From Ethanoligenens sp047722935 (GTDB taxonomy: Bacteria > Bacillota > Clostridia > Oscillospirales > Ethanoligenentaceae): a stretch of DNA of 24,750 bases. Positions within the stretch are counted from its first letter, which is position 1, and each line of letters opens with the position of its first letter. This document shows positions 15,086 through 21,781 of the stretch, one piece after another. Below the pieces are notes generated by a model that saw only the letters and a program-made list of their open reading frames with translations, was not told the origin of the DNA and ran no database searches. The stretch covers positions 1 to 24,750 of the forward strand of contig JBDNZS010000045.1 of assembly GCA_047722935.1 (NCBI GenBank). The letters are read 5' to 3'. The position numbers were made by a program, and so were the translations under genes.

Positions 15086-15682
15086 CTACTTTGACTGGAT
15101 AATGTGGATATTGTCCGCAGAAACTTTCGTCTGCTGCATAACGATGTCGGCAATCTGGGCACTGTCGCTGGTGGAAAGCGGCTGGTTGCCTTTGGGTGCC
15201 ACGACCACGCTGACAGTGCCGTTGTTAATGAAGCAAACGCAATCCTTAAATCCTTTGGAGACAATGAGGCTTTCCACATAGCCCTCGTTGGTGATATTGT
15301 TTGCAATGCCGCTGATCTGCGTCTGTGCAGCCTGTTTGTCGGCAGCGGTTGCGGTGGTGCTGTTCAATGTGATTTGAAGCGCTTGCTCGGCTTCCGCACG
15401 GGTCTTGGTACGGGTCAGGCGCTGTTGAGCGAACAGGCTGCCGGAAGCCGACGCGACAGAGCCTGCGGATGAAGCGGTGGAGCCTGCGCCGGATGCAGTG
15501 GAACCGGCGCCGGACGTGGACACATAGGTGGACGTACCTAAAGCGCTGGATGCATTAAACACGCCCGCCACATTGGCGCCGCCATTTGTGCCGGTGAATT
15601 TCCAATTCAAAAAGATAGCGGTACCAAGCGCAACCACCAGCGCCGCAAGGATGATTTGCCGTTTTCCAATAATCATACTCAT
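15086..15682 (-). CDS. spoIIIAH: stage III sporulation protein AH
   Basis: Encodes 198 residues of the mother-cell membrane protein whose extracellular domain binds SpoIIQ from the forespore and forms the ring of the SpoIIIA-SpoIIQ channel. The N-terminus has a signal-anchor helix at about 8-27 (IILAALVVALGTAIFLNW). A low-complexity Ser/Ala/Gly linker follows at about 55-82. The C-terminal ring-building domain (about 85-198) includes RAEAEQALQITLNS, TAADKQAAQTQISGIANN and VSVVVAPKG, and resembles the EscJ/FliF fold. Length is slightly below the B. subtilis protein (218). The ribosome binding site is GGAGGAG 6 nt before the ATG. The linker holds a seven-residue repeat, noted separately. It is the last spoIIIA gene. 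Confidence 0.9.
   Translation of the reverse strand: MSMIIGKRQIILAALVVALGTAIFLNWKFTGTNGGANVAGVFNASSALGTSTYVSTSGAGSTASGAGSTASSAGSVASASGSLFAQQRLTRTKTRAEAEQALQITLNSTTATAADKQAAQTQISGIANNITNEGYVESLIVSKGFKDCVCFINNGTVSVVVAPKGNQPLSTSDSAQIADIVMQQTKVSADNIHIIQSK
15449..15511 (-). repeat. three diverged 21-bp units encoding GAGSTAS-type repeats in spoIIIAH
   Basis: Residues 58-78 of SpoIIIAH read GAGSTAS, GAGSTAS, SAGSVAS, a seven-residue unit repeated three times. The codons differ between copies, so the repeat is kept or made at protein level more than by recent slippage. It forms the flexible linker between membrane anchor and ring domain. Confidence 0.75.
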
Positions 15683-15741
15683 GGATTTCTCCTCCTGTTG
15701 TTGCCTAATCGTTTGTTTTGGGGTTGAAGGACGGTCTGTTT

Positions 15742-16323
15742 CTATCTGGAAGCCGTCTGCGCTTTAGGCGTCATCGGGCTGATACTGATACTGGTAGCCT
15801 GTAGATTTAGTGCGGTCATCACGGTTTGAAGCACCTCATCCTGTACGGTAGGGTCGTTCCCGCCGTCGCAGACAACCACCACGCCTTTTACAGGCGGCTG
15901 CATCTCGGTTTTGATGAGCGGCTGCTGGGCGCCGTTGCCGTTATCGGCCAGCACGGTGTCCTGCTCGGTATTGGTGTTCTCCTGCGTCTGGGCGTTGTCA
16001 CCCGAGGCCGTCGTTCGGTTGTTCGTGGATTTCTGGTTCTGTTCATACACATACTGCACGCCGCTCTCAAGCGTGACCAGCACCTGCACACGCCCCACGC
16101 CCTGGATATTGCCAATAATACCGCGCAAGTTTCCTTCAAGCTGTTTGGCATAATCCACCGTGGTGATTTTGGCAGTGGATGTATTGGCGGTTTGTTTGGA
16201 AGACGGCGTGGACCAGAATTGGGAAAGAAAGATAAGAAGCACGCCCCCCATCCCCACCAGGAGAAGGATGGAACTGCCTTTTGCGCTCAAAAGCGCGCCT
16301 TTTGTCTTCTTGAAATCAAACAT
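15742..16323 (-). CDS. spoIIIAG: stage III sporulation protein AG
   Basis: Encodes 193 residues of the mother-cell channel protein that forms a large ring in the intermembrane space. It has a short cytoplasmic N-terminus, one membrane helix at about 18-35 (SILLLVGMGGVLLIFLSQF), then the RBM-type domain with YAKQLEGNLRGIIGNIQGVGRVQVLVTLESG and, after a break, PVKGVVVVCDGGNDPTVQDEVLQTVMTALNL. The break is an Asn/Gln/Thr-rich insert at about 95-133, comparable in place to the beta-triangle insertion of known SpoIIIAG. The start at 16323 is supported by GGAGGAGG. A longer reading overlapping spoIIIAF is not. It lies 47 nt after spoIIIAF. Confidence 0.9.
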   Translation of the reverse strand: MFDFKKTKGALLSAKGSSILLLVGMGGVLLIFLSQFWSTPSSKQTANTSTAKITTVDYAKQLEGNLRGIIGNIQGVGRVQVLVTLESGVQYVYEQNQKSTNNRTTASGDNAQTQENTNTEQDTVLADNGNGAQQPLIKTEMQPPVKGVVVVCDGGNDPTVQDEVLQTVMTALNLQATSISISPMTPKAQTASR

Positions 16324-16370
16324 TTTGACCTCCTCCTTTTTCAGCGCCCTGCAACCGCCTCCGTGCAGAC

Positions 16371-16841
16371 TCACTTCGCCAGTGTCTTGACCGGAATGCC
16401 AAGTGTTCCCTGCACTGCGGAAGCGATGTCCGCTTGTTTTCCCGCGTCCTCCTCAGAAAGAGAAATCATAACGCTCTGCGGGTCATACGCGCCGTTTGCG
16501 TCTTTTAGTACCACGACATCCACTGATGCCGGCGTAACACCCTGCTTTTGGCAAACAGAACGTGCCACATCCGCCACGCTGTCCCGCACCTGCTGCAATG
16601 TCTGGTCGGCGACCGACTGCGAAAATACCGCCGTCTGAGCGTTGGCGGATGAAACGTTGAACCTCGGCAAACGGACATTACGCAAGCTGAAAAGCGGAAC
16701 CAGCACGCTGCACAGAAAAAACAACGTGATTGCAAATTTGTAGATCTTTTCAAGATTGCCTTTGGGAGCCAGCGTCCCGGCAATTCCGGCGGCCAGCGCC
16801 GCCAGGCAAACCGACATGGCCCACGACTGGACTGCTTCCAT
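16371..16841 (-). CDS. spoIIIAF: stage III sporulation protein AF
   Basis: Encodes 156 residues. Two hydrophobic helices at the N-terminus (about 6-24 and 35-52, FAITLFFLCSVLVPLFSL) are followed by a soluble domain (about 60-156) with an alpha/beta ring-building-like pattern (VADVARSVCQKQGVTPASVDVVVL...SVMISLSEEDAGKQADIASAVQ). This matches SpoIIIAF, a membrane component of the mother-cell channel. A GGGAGG site lies about 8 nt before the ATG. It sits 34 nt after spoIIIAE. Confidence 0.88.
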   Translation of the reverse strand: MEAVQSWAMSVCLAALAAGIAGTLAPKGNLEKIYKFAITLFFLCSVLVPLFSLRNVRLPRFNVSSANAQTAVFSQSVADQTLQQVRDSVADVARSVCQKQGVTPASVDVVVLKDANGAYDPQSVMISLSEEDAGKQADIASAVQGTLGIPVKTLAK

Positions 16842-16875
16842 TTTTGACCTCCCATTTTTTCAACAGCCGCATTCC

Positions 16876-18006
16876 TCATGTTACCTGCCCGCTCACCAGC
16901 AGCATGATGCAGACAGACACAATCATCGCCAGCGCACATGCCACCACCAGCGCCACCAGCATTTGCAGTGCGTCCCGCACGCCCTTGAGAAGGTCAGATA
17001 CATTGCCCACGCCCACTACCTCGGCCAGTGCAAGCGACAGTTCCACAGCCAGCAGCCAAAGCAAACATTCCAGCAAGACCGGCAGATAGGCCGCAAGGAA
17101 CACTATTATTGCATATGCGCCGGTTGCATTTTTTAGAAGCCCCGCGCAGCTTGCAACGGTATTAAGTGCGTCGCTCACCGCACCACCCACGACCGGCACC
17201 GCACTGCTCACAACAAATTTGGCTGTTTTCATGGTCACGGTATCCGCCGCTTGTGTAATAAACCCCTGAATGGTAAGAACAGCTGTGAAGATAGTCAGCA
17301 CAAGGACAAGCCCCACATTGACAATTTTGCGTGCAAAAGCGGCCAAACCACCGATATTTACCCCCGGCGTGATCGATCCAATGATACAGAAGGCAAGAAA
17401 CATGCTGACCATCGGCACGAATGTGGTGGATGCTATCTGGGAAATAACCTGTGCCATCACCAACACGATGCCCTGCGACACCACACCGGAAGTCGGGTGC
17501 CCCGATACAACCGCCAAGCTGCCATATACCGGAAGGAACATCGTCATAAAAGTGGAAGATTCCCGCACGGTCGCCGCCGCCGCCGCAATGCATTTGGTAA
17601 TGGGCACCGCCAGCACACCCGCGATAGCCAGTGTGCACACAACCTCGAAGACCGTTTTCATCGACTTCTCTGCAAACGCGTTTTTCATCGCCTCGACCAG
17701 CGCACATAGAAGCAGGATGCCCAACACGGCTGCAATGGCTTTAAACGGTGCGGTTGCGGCCTCCCGCAGTCTCTGCCAGAGAAAGCTAAATACACTTCCA
17801 AGGGAAAAACCGCTCACACCCTGCGGGCTTGCACCGTTCACACCGAGTTTGCTCAAAGATCCGCGTGCCGATGAGGGCACTTGCCCGCTCAAATCTGCCG
17901 CGCCGCTTTTCTGCGCCTGTTCGCTCAAGATTTCTCCGGTGCTTGCCGCCGAGACCGGCATAGCGAGCAGTGGAATCAACAGCAGTATCATCAACAATCT
18001 TTTCAT
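16876..18006 (-). CDS. spoIIIAE: stage III sporulation protein AE
   Basis: Encodes 376 residues, a polytopic membrane protein of the SpoIIIA complex. A cleavable signal peptide is visible (MKRLLMILLLIPLLAMPVSA, likely cut near residue 20). A soluble stretch follows, then about seven hydrophobic helices between about 90 and 375, including LGILLLCALVEAM, FMTMFLPVYGSLAVVSG, FVPMVSMFLAFCIIGSITPGVNI and AYAIIVFLAAYLPVLLECLLWLLAV. This matches the SpoIIIAE permease-like architecture. The start at 18006 has the site GGAGG with good spacing. A longer frame to 18084 would bury the signal peptide. A 132-nt gap with a hairpin (18074-18097) separates it from spoIIIAD, which is larger than the other gaps in the operon. 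Confidence 0.93.
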   Translation of the reverse strand: MKRLLMILLLIPLLAMPVSAASTGEILSEQAQKSGAADLSGQVPSSARGSLSKLGVNGASPQGVSGFSLGSVFSFLWQRLREAATAPFKAIAAVLGILLLCALVEAMKNAFAEKSMKTVFEVVCTLAIAGVLAVPITKCIAAAAATVRESSTFMTMFLPVYGSLAVVSGHPTSGVVSQGIVLVMAQVISQIASTTFVPMVSMFLAFCIIGSITPGVNIGGLAAFARKIVNVGLVLVLTIFTAVLTIQGFITQAADTVTMKTAKFVVSSAVPVVGGAVSDALNTVASCAGLLKNATGAYAIIVFLAAYLPVLLECLLWLLAVELSLALAEVVGVGNVSDLLKGVRDALQMLVALVVACALAMIVSVCIMLLVSGQVT

Positions 18007-18073
18007 TTGAACCTCCGCGGCATTTTTGCAAGACCGCATTGCACAGAAATGCCCATGCAACCCATATATATGA

Positions 18074-18097
18074 CGCATACGCATCCTTTAGTATGCG
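18074..18097 (-). other. hairpin in the spoIIIAD-spoIIIAE gap
   Basis: CGCATAC (18074-18080) pairs with GTATGCG (18091-18097) around a 10-nt loop. It is about 70 nt before the spoIIIAE start and has no T-run, so it is not a terminator. It may affect mRNA processing within the operon. Confidence 0.4.
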
Positions 18098-18138
18098 GTG
18101 CTGCCGGAAATGTGCGGGCCTTTAAAAAATTTGCTCAC

Positions 18139-18528
18139 TTATCCGGCAAGCAGACCGACAGCAAGTTCCGCCACTTGTCCGAACAGCGGCAGCGCAATCA
18201 GCAGGACAGCAAACTTGCCTGCCATCTCTACCTTGCCCGCCACCGCCGTTTCCCCCGCGTCTCGGCAGGTGTCCGCTGCCAACTGGGTGACAAAACAAAT
18301 GCCCAGCGATTTGATCAACACCGACACATAGGTCTTATTGATATGCGCCTGTGTGGTCAAGTGGTTCAGCTCCGTGAAGATGGGTGTTGCCTTGGAAAGA
18401 ATCAGCCCAAACAGCAGCACACCCGCCGTCAGCCCCAGCAGCATCGCATATTCTTTCCGATATTGACGCAGCAGCACCGCAAAGGCAGCCACCGTAACGG
18501 CGATGCCCGCGATATGTAACATGTCCAT
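18139..18528 (-). CDS. spoIIIAD: stage III sporulation protein AD
   Basis: Encodes 129 residues with four hydrophobic segments (about 4-20, 28-46, 66-86, 104-127) and the family core YRKEYAMLLGLTAGVLLF plus ICFVTQLAADTCRDAGETAVAGKVEMAGK. The last motif, with its acidic and Cys/Arg residues, is highly typical of SpoIIIAD. SpoIIIAD and SpoIIIAC are small related membrane proteins of the channel. The site GGAGG lies 7 nt before the ATG. It follows spoIIIAC by 23 nt. Confidence 0.93.
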   Translation of the reverse strand: MDMLHIAGIAVTVAAFAVLLRQYRKEYAMLLGLTAGVLLFGLILSKATPIFTELNHLTTQAHINKTYVSVLIKSLGICFVTQLAADTCRDAGETAVAGKVEMAGKFAVLLIALPLFGQVAELAVGLLAG

Positions 18529-18551
18529 TTTTGACCTCCGTACCGTTCATC

Positions 18552-18746
18552 CTAAAGCCCAAACAGGGATTTGACCGTATCGAACAGGTGGCTAATCTGC
18601 TGAATAATCATAAACAGCACGACGATCAGCCCCGCAAGGGTAGTCATAGTGGCCTGTTCTTCCCTGCCAGAACGGATAAGCACCTGATTGAGTACGGAAA
18701 CGATGATGCCGATAGCGGCGATACGAAAAACAAGATTGATATCCAT
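18552..18746 (-). CDS. spoIIIAC: stage III sporulation protein AC
   Basis: Encodes 64 residues, the normal small size, starting MDINLVFRIAAIGIIVSVLNQVL. It has two membrane helices (about 5-23 and 34-52) around a short charged loop (RSGREEQAT). This pattern is diagnostic of SpoIIIAC. The start at 18746 is supported by GGAGG 8 nt upstream. A longer frame to 18785 would include the hairpin at 18763-18782. Confidence 0.92.
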   Translation of the reverse strand: MDINLVFRIAAIGIIVSVLNQVLIRSGREEQATMTTLAGLIVVLFMIIQQISHLFDTVKSLFGL

Positions 18747-18762
18747 TGACGTTCCTCCATCC

Positions 18763-18782
18763 CCCGCCGCATACGCTGCGGG
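18763..18782 (-). other. GC-rich hairpin before spoIIIAC
   Basis: CCCGC (18763-18767) pairs with GCGGG (18778-18782), one mismatch follows, then GC/GC closes an ATAC loop. It lies just upstream of the spoIIIAC ribosome binding site. There is no T-run, so it is not a classical terminator. Confidence 0.4.
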
Positions 18783-18804
18783 CATTATGGAAATTTGCGT
18801 TTCT

Positions 18805-19320
18805 TTAAAATAGGATAACGACTAAAAACACACCCGCCAGCACGCCGAGGGACGTATACATCTTTCCTCGTTTGGCCCGATCTTCCCTTGCGCGCGTCAG
18901 GCGCTGGCGCAGCAATTCCCCATACCGCGCACAGTTCGCTGTCTGCCCATCCACATCGGTAGTGCCAAGCACCCGCCCGAACCACGCGAGTGCTTCATGA
19001 TCGCCCGCGTCAAGCGCAAGTTCGGTTTTTGCCATGTGCAGCGCTTTTTCCCACGCGGCGGGAAAATCCCGTTCCCTTATAAAAATCTCCCGACACATAC
19101 CAAACACACGCAGCTCCTTGTATTCCGGCATTGCATCGCATTTTGCCATAATATCCTCCAGCGGTGCGGCCAAATACCGAATCTCCGTGGAGATTGCGTC
19201 GAGCGCACCCACAAATCCTTCCAACTGCCGCACACGCTTGGAAAACATCGCTGATTTAAGAAGCCCTGCCGTCGTGCAAACGCCAAACAGCATCATCAGC
19301 CCCAACAGCTTGAAAATCAT
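18805..19320 (-). CDS. spoIIIAB: stage III sporulation protein AB
   Basis: Encodes 171 residues, the same length as B. subtilis SpoIIIAB. A hydrophobic N-terminal helix (about 3-22, FKLLGLMMLFGVCTTAGLL) leads into RVRQLEGFVGALDAISTEIRYLAAPLEDIM, and a C-terminal helix (about 155-171, YTSLGVLAGVFLVVILF) ends the protein. The family resembles type II secretion GspF-like platform proteins and is expected to sit with the SpoIIIAA ATPase. The ATG at 19320 has AAGGTGA five nt upstream and gives the correct N-terminal helix. This start lies inside spoIIIAA, giving a 65-nt overlap in different frames. Confidence 0.92.
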   Translation of the reverse strand: MIFKLLGLMMLFGVCTTAGLLKSAMFSKRVRQLEGFVGALDAISTEIRYLAAPLEDIMAKCDAMPEYKELRVFGMCREIFIRERDFPAAWEKALHMAKTELALDAGDHEALAWFGRVLGTTDVDGQTANCARYGELLRQRLTRAREDRAKRGKMYTSLGVLAGVFLVVILF

Positions 19321-20266
19321 GCAGTTCACCTTCCCGATAAAACGCTTTGACCCGTCCCGGCCGCTCGCGCCCGCAAAGCAGCGCCGCCTGCGGGAACGCG
19401 CCTGTCTCAAATATTGTGCGCATATGCGGTCGCGCAAACAGTTCTTTCATGCTGGAAGCATGTGCGCTGGCAATGACCGCCACCCCGGCGTTTAAGCTCG
19501 CGCCTACCGCACGGGCGTCTTCTTCCCCGCCGATCTCATCGCAGATGATAACGTCCGGTGAAAGGCAGCGTACCGACTGCATGATGCCCTCGCCTTTTGG
19601 GTAGCCATCCAGCACATCACATTGCCCGACATCGTTCTGCGGCACGCCTTTAAAGGTGGCGGCAATCTCACCGCGTTCATCCACGATAGACACGCGGCAC
19701 CGCCCCAGCGCACCGCTTGAGAGCTGCCGTGCCAGATCGCGCAGCACCGTAGTTTTTCCGCAGCCCGGCGGTCCGGCGAGAATGGCGCCTCGCATACGTT
19801 CTTTTGTGCCAAGTGCAGCCAAAAAACCGTCCGCCGCGCCGCGGAACTCTCTGGCAATACGCAGGTTGATGCCGGAGATGTCACGCAGATTGGTCACCAT
19901 GCCGCTTTGCAGAACAGCAGTGCCGCACAGACCCGCCCGGTGACCGCCCCGCAACGTGACGAATCCACAGCGGATTTCATGCTGGTGTGCATAGACCGAG
20001 CTATCACAGATTAGGCGAAACGCGTCCTCCAACTGCGGACGCATGGCAACCAGCACATGCTCCCCCATCTGCTCCGACACTACACCCGCACAGGTCAGGT
20101 AAAGGTCTTTGCCGGCAAGCGCCAATACCACCGGACGGCCGGCGCGCAGGCGAACTTCCTGCACCTGCGCCCGCACCCGTTCGGGCAGTTTACGCAATGT
20201 AATGCCAAGCGCACCCAGGCTTGCCGTGGCTTCGTCAAATCGTGCGGCCATTTCGCGTTCCATCAT
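19256..20266 (-). CDS. spoIIIAA: stage III sporulation protein AA (ATPase)
   Basis: Encodes 336 residues of a soluble secretion-type ATPase thought to power assembly of, or transport through, the SpoIIIA channel from the mother-cell cytosol. Walker A is GPPGCGKTT at 165-173 and Walker B is VIICDEIG at 239-246. IVDERGEIAATFKGVPQNDVG (about 194-214) and the AHASS motif (about 269-273) are characteristic. The N-terminal domain has QEVRLRAGRPV and HEIRCGFVTLRGGHRAGLCG. The protein is some 30 residues longer than B. subtilis SpoIIIAA (307), and its C-terminal tail runs 65 nt into spoIIIAB. Two adjacent ATG codons occur at 20266 and 20263, with a GGAGAGGGG tract upstream. Confidence 0.95.
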   Translation of the reverse strand: MMEREMAARFDEATASLGALGITLRKLPERVRAQVQEVRLRAGRPVVLALAGKDLYLTCAGVVSEQMGEHVLVAMRPQLEDAFRLICDSSVYAHQHEIRCGFVTLRGGHRAGLCGTAVLQSGMVTNLRDISGINLRIAREFRGAADGFLAALGTKERMRGAILAGPPGCGKTTVLRDLARQLSSGALGRCRVSIVDERGEIAATFKGVPQNDVGQCDVLDGYPKGEGIMQSVRCLSPDVIICDEIGGEEDARAVGASLNAGVAVIASAHASSMKELFARPHMRTIFETGAFPQAALLCGRERPGRVKAFYREGELHDFQAVGADDAVWRLHDGRAS

Positions 20267-20288
20267 GCAACCATCCCCTCTCCCTATC

Positions 20289-20318
20289 AGACTATGGAGC
20301 TTTGTCCTACTTTAGAAC
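20289..20318 (-). promoter_or_regulatory. weak sigma-E-like promoter candidate for spoIIIAA
   Basis: On the minus strand CATAGTCT (rc of 20289-20296) resembles the sigma-E -10 consensus CATACANT at 5 of 7 defined positions. The -35 side (around GTTCTAA, rc of 20312-20318) is poor. The only space for a spoIIIA promoter lies between the terminator at 20319-20356 and the ATG, which favours this region. The exact element is uncertain. Confidence 0.25.
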
Positions 20319-20356
20319 AAAAACAGGGACAGGCCTTTCTTTTCGCCCGCCCCTGT
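20319..20356 (-). terminator. intrinsic terminator of the GH25 gene
   Basis: ACAGGGACAGGC (20323-20334) pairs with GCCCGCCCCTGT (20345-20356) as a 12-bp stem with two G-U pairs. On the minus strand it is followed by TTTTT (A-run 20319-20323). It isolates the lysozyme-like gene from spoIIIAA. Confidence 0.85.
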
Positions 20357-20368
20357 TCTATATAGAAC
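20355..20368. repeat. 14-bp perfect palindrome GTTCTATATAGAAC
   Basis: GTTCTATATAGAAC is fully self-complementary and overlaps the outer arm of the terminator at 20319-20356. A half copy, TAGAAC, lies at 20313-20318. It could be a dimer-binding operator, or it could only extend the terminator. A second perfect palindrome, TGAATGCATTCA, lies at 20399-20410 just after the GH25 stop. Confidence 0.6.
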
Positions 20369-20417
20369 CCAAATATAATCGCATCATTGAATTCCATGTG
20401 AATGCATTCATTTGCAA

Positions 20418-21584
20418 TCAAAAAGAAAATTTACCCGAATAATAAACCACACCGGATTTGGTTTCGCTGCCTTTTGCAGTGTTGTACAACACCATCGTGC
20501 CGTTACCGACACGGTACAGCGGCGTGGCGCGCTCATGGGGAAAAATTGTGCCGATGCGCGTACCGGACATATTGTAAACCGGCTCGTTCGTGCTGCCATT
20601 TTTCCATTGCATATAGAAGCGGTTATGAAGCAAATCCTGCCGATTGTGTATGAACCCGTGCGCATAACCGCCCGTGTTCAATGGATAGACGACTTCGGCA
20701 AGCTGCCGTTCAAAATCCACGCCGAGAATACAGATATGGTCATCGACCTCTACCTGGTGGTTGCCGACACGGCTGCCATTTCGGTTCAGCACGTCAAAAT
20801 TTGCGCCTGCCACCGCGTTCCACGGATGCGGCATTGTGTCCAGATAATAGACATCCGTATCCCATACATTCCCGTCCGACGAACCCCCTCCGGAAGAACC
20901 TCCTAAAAAGATCCCGTTGGTTGCAAGGTTGCTGTCCACTTTATTAGAGATTCCCGTCACCCGCCGGGAATCCGTATATTGCCACATGGTATATGCCGCA
21001 AACACGTTGTTGCTGCCCGGCTCTGTCACGCCGTATTGCGCAATCCAAAGCTGGTACGTTGCAAGTGAACGATCCAAATAGGTATTGATAAAATTCCGTC
21101 CGGAATAAATCATGACCTGCTGCCCGGAAAGACGCTGAAATTCTTCTGCAAACGCACGCACATTCGCACTCACAACCGTGCGGGTCAATCCGCCGCTCTC
21201 CTCGACGTCCACGGCCGGGATGCAGGAATACGGATATTTCCTAACCTGTTTATAAAAATAGTCGGCCTGTGCAGCGCTATATGCGGCATCCCCGCGCGGC
21301 CAAAGATAATGATAAAATCCGAAAGGCAAACCAACGGCCTGCGCGTTTTGCGCAAATGTCGCCGCTTTAGGGTCTATAAAGGTCGTCCCTTCACTTGCTT
21401 TGAAGTACAGCGCCTGTACCTGCCCGCGCAATGCCATCCAGTCGTTGACCGTATCGCCGTGATATAAATCCACAACGGAGATGTTTGCAGTTCCATCGCT
21501 TGGCGTAGCAGCATATGCCTGAGCGGAAAATGGCAGCCAAATAGCCAGTATAACAGCCGATATTATCAATTTCCTCTGTTGCAT
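20418..21584 (-). CDS. secreted GH25 lysozyme-like muramidase with C-terminal module
   Basis: Encodes 388 residues. A signal peptide is clear at 1-25 (hydrophobic 6-23, AYA cleavage site). The GH25 N-acetylmuramidase domain covers about 34-225: VVDLYHG supplies Asp39, FGFYHYLWP is the conserved strand, and AVDVEE at 124-129 carries the catalytic Asp126 and Glu128. MIYSGRNFI and LWIAQYG and MWQYTDS complete the family pattern. A Gly/Ser linker (GGSSGGGSSDG) leads to a beta-rich C-terminal region of about 145 residues that I do not recognise; it may hold SH3-like repeats. The protein is exported and should cut peptidoglycan. AAAGGA lies 7 nt before the ATG. A CATATCAT upstream resembles a sporulation-sigma -10 box but is weak, so expression during sporulation is only suggested by the neighbour spoIIIA. 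Confidence 0.88.
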   Translation of the reverse strand: MQQRKLIISAVILAIWLPFSAQAYAATPSDGTANISVVDLYHGDTVNDWMALRGQVQALYFKASEGTTFIDPKAATFAQNAQAVGLPFGFYHYLWPRGDAAYSAAQADYFYKQVRKYPYSCIPAVDVEESGGLTRTVVSANVRAFAEEFQRLSGQQVMIYSGRNFINTYLDRSLATYQLWIAQYGVTEPGSNNVFAAYTMWQYTDSRRVTGISNKVDSNLATNGIFLGGSSGGGSSDGNVWDTDVYYLDTMPHPWNAVAGANFDVLNRNGSRVGNHQVEVDDHICILGVDFERQLAEVVYPLNTGGYAHGFIHNRQDLLHNRFYMQWKNGSTNEPVYNMSGTRIGTIFPHERATPLYRVGNGTMVLYNTAKGSETKSGVVYYSGKFSF

Positions 21585-21674
21585 CGTTTATCCTTTCACC
21601 ACATCGATTGCATGAACAAACTATTTTCATGATATGTGAAAAGTGGACAAACGTTCGTTTATAAAAATGCGTGC

Positions 21675-21715
21675 AAAAAACCGGCAGGAGATTTCCCTCC
21701 CCTGCCGGTTAAAAA
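21675..21715 (-). terminator. intrinsic terminator after the radical SAM/DUF2344 operon
   Basis: AACCGGCAGG (21679-21688) pairs with CCTGCCGGTT (21701-21710). On the minus strand the stem is followed by TTTTTT (A-run 21675-21680), with an A-run on the other side, so it may act in both directions. It lies about 70 nt after the DUF2344 stop. Confidence 0.9.
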
Positions 21716-21781
21716 GCATAGCCGGACCACGCACATCACACGCGGACTAACGGCTGCGATACATATAGCTGCTATCAAAAA

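Noticed and set aside
14301..15281. 326-codon plus-strand open frame antisense to nusB, asp23 and spoIIIAH
   Set aside because: It crosses three well-supported minus-strand genes, the asp23 promoter and the terminator hairpin, has no ribosome binding site or recognisable domain, and looks like a GC-rich shadow frame.
15826..16638. 270-codon plus-strand frame antisense to spoIIIAG and spoIIIAF
   Set aside because: Entirely opposite to two clear sporulation genes and without a ribosome binding site or known motif.
20355..20368. LexA/SOS box
   Set aside because: The half sites GTTC...GAAC are in the opposite order to the Gram-positive LexA box (GAAC-N4-GTTC).
20399..20410. ArgR box TGAAT...ATTCA
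   Set aside because: The spacing between half sites is 2 bp rather than the 4 bp needed, and the site lies just downstream of a lysozyme gene, not an arginine gene.
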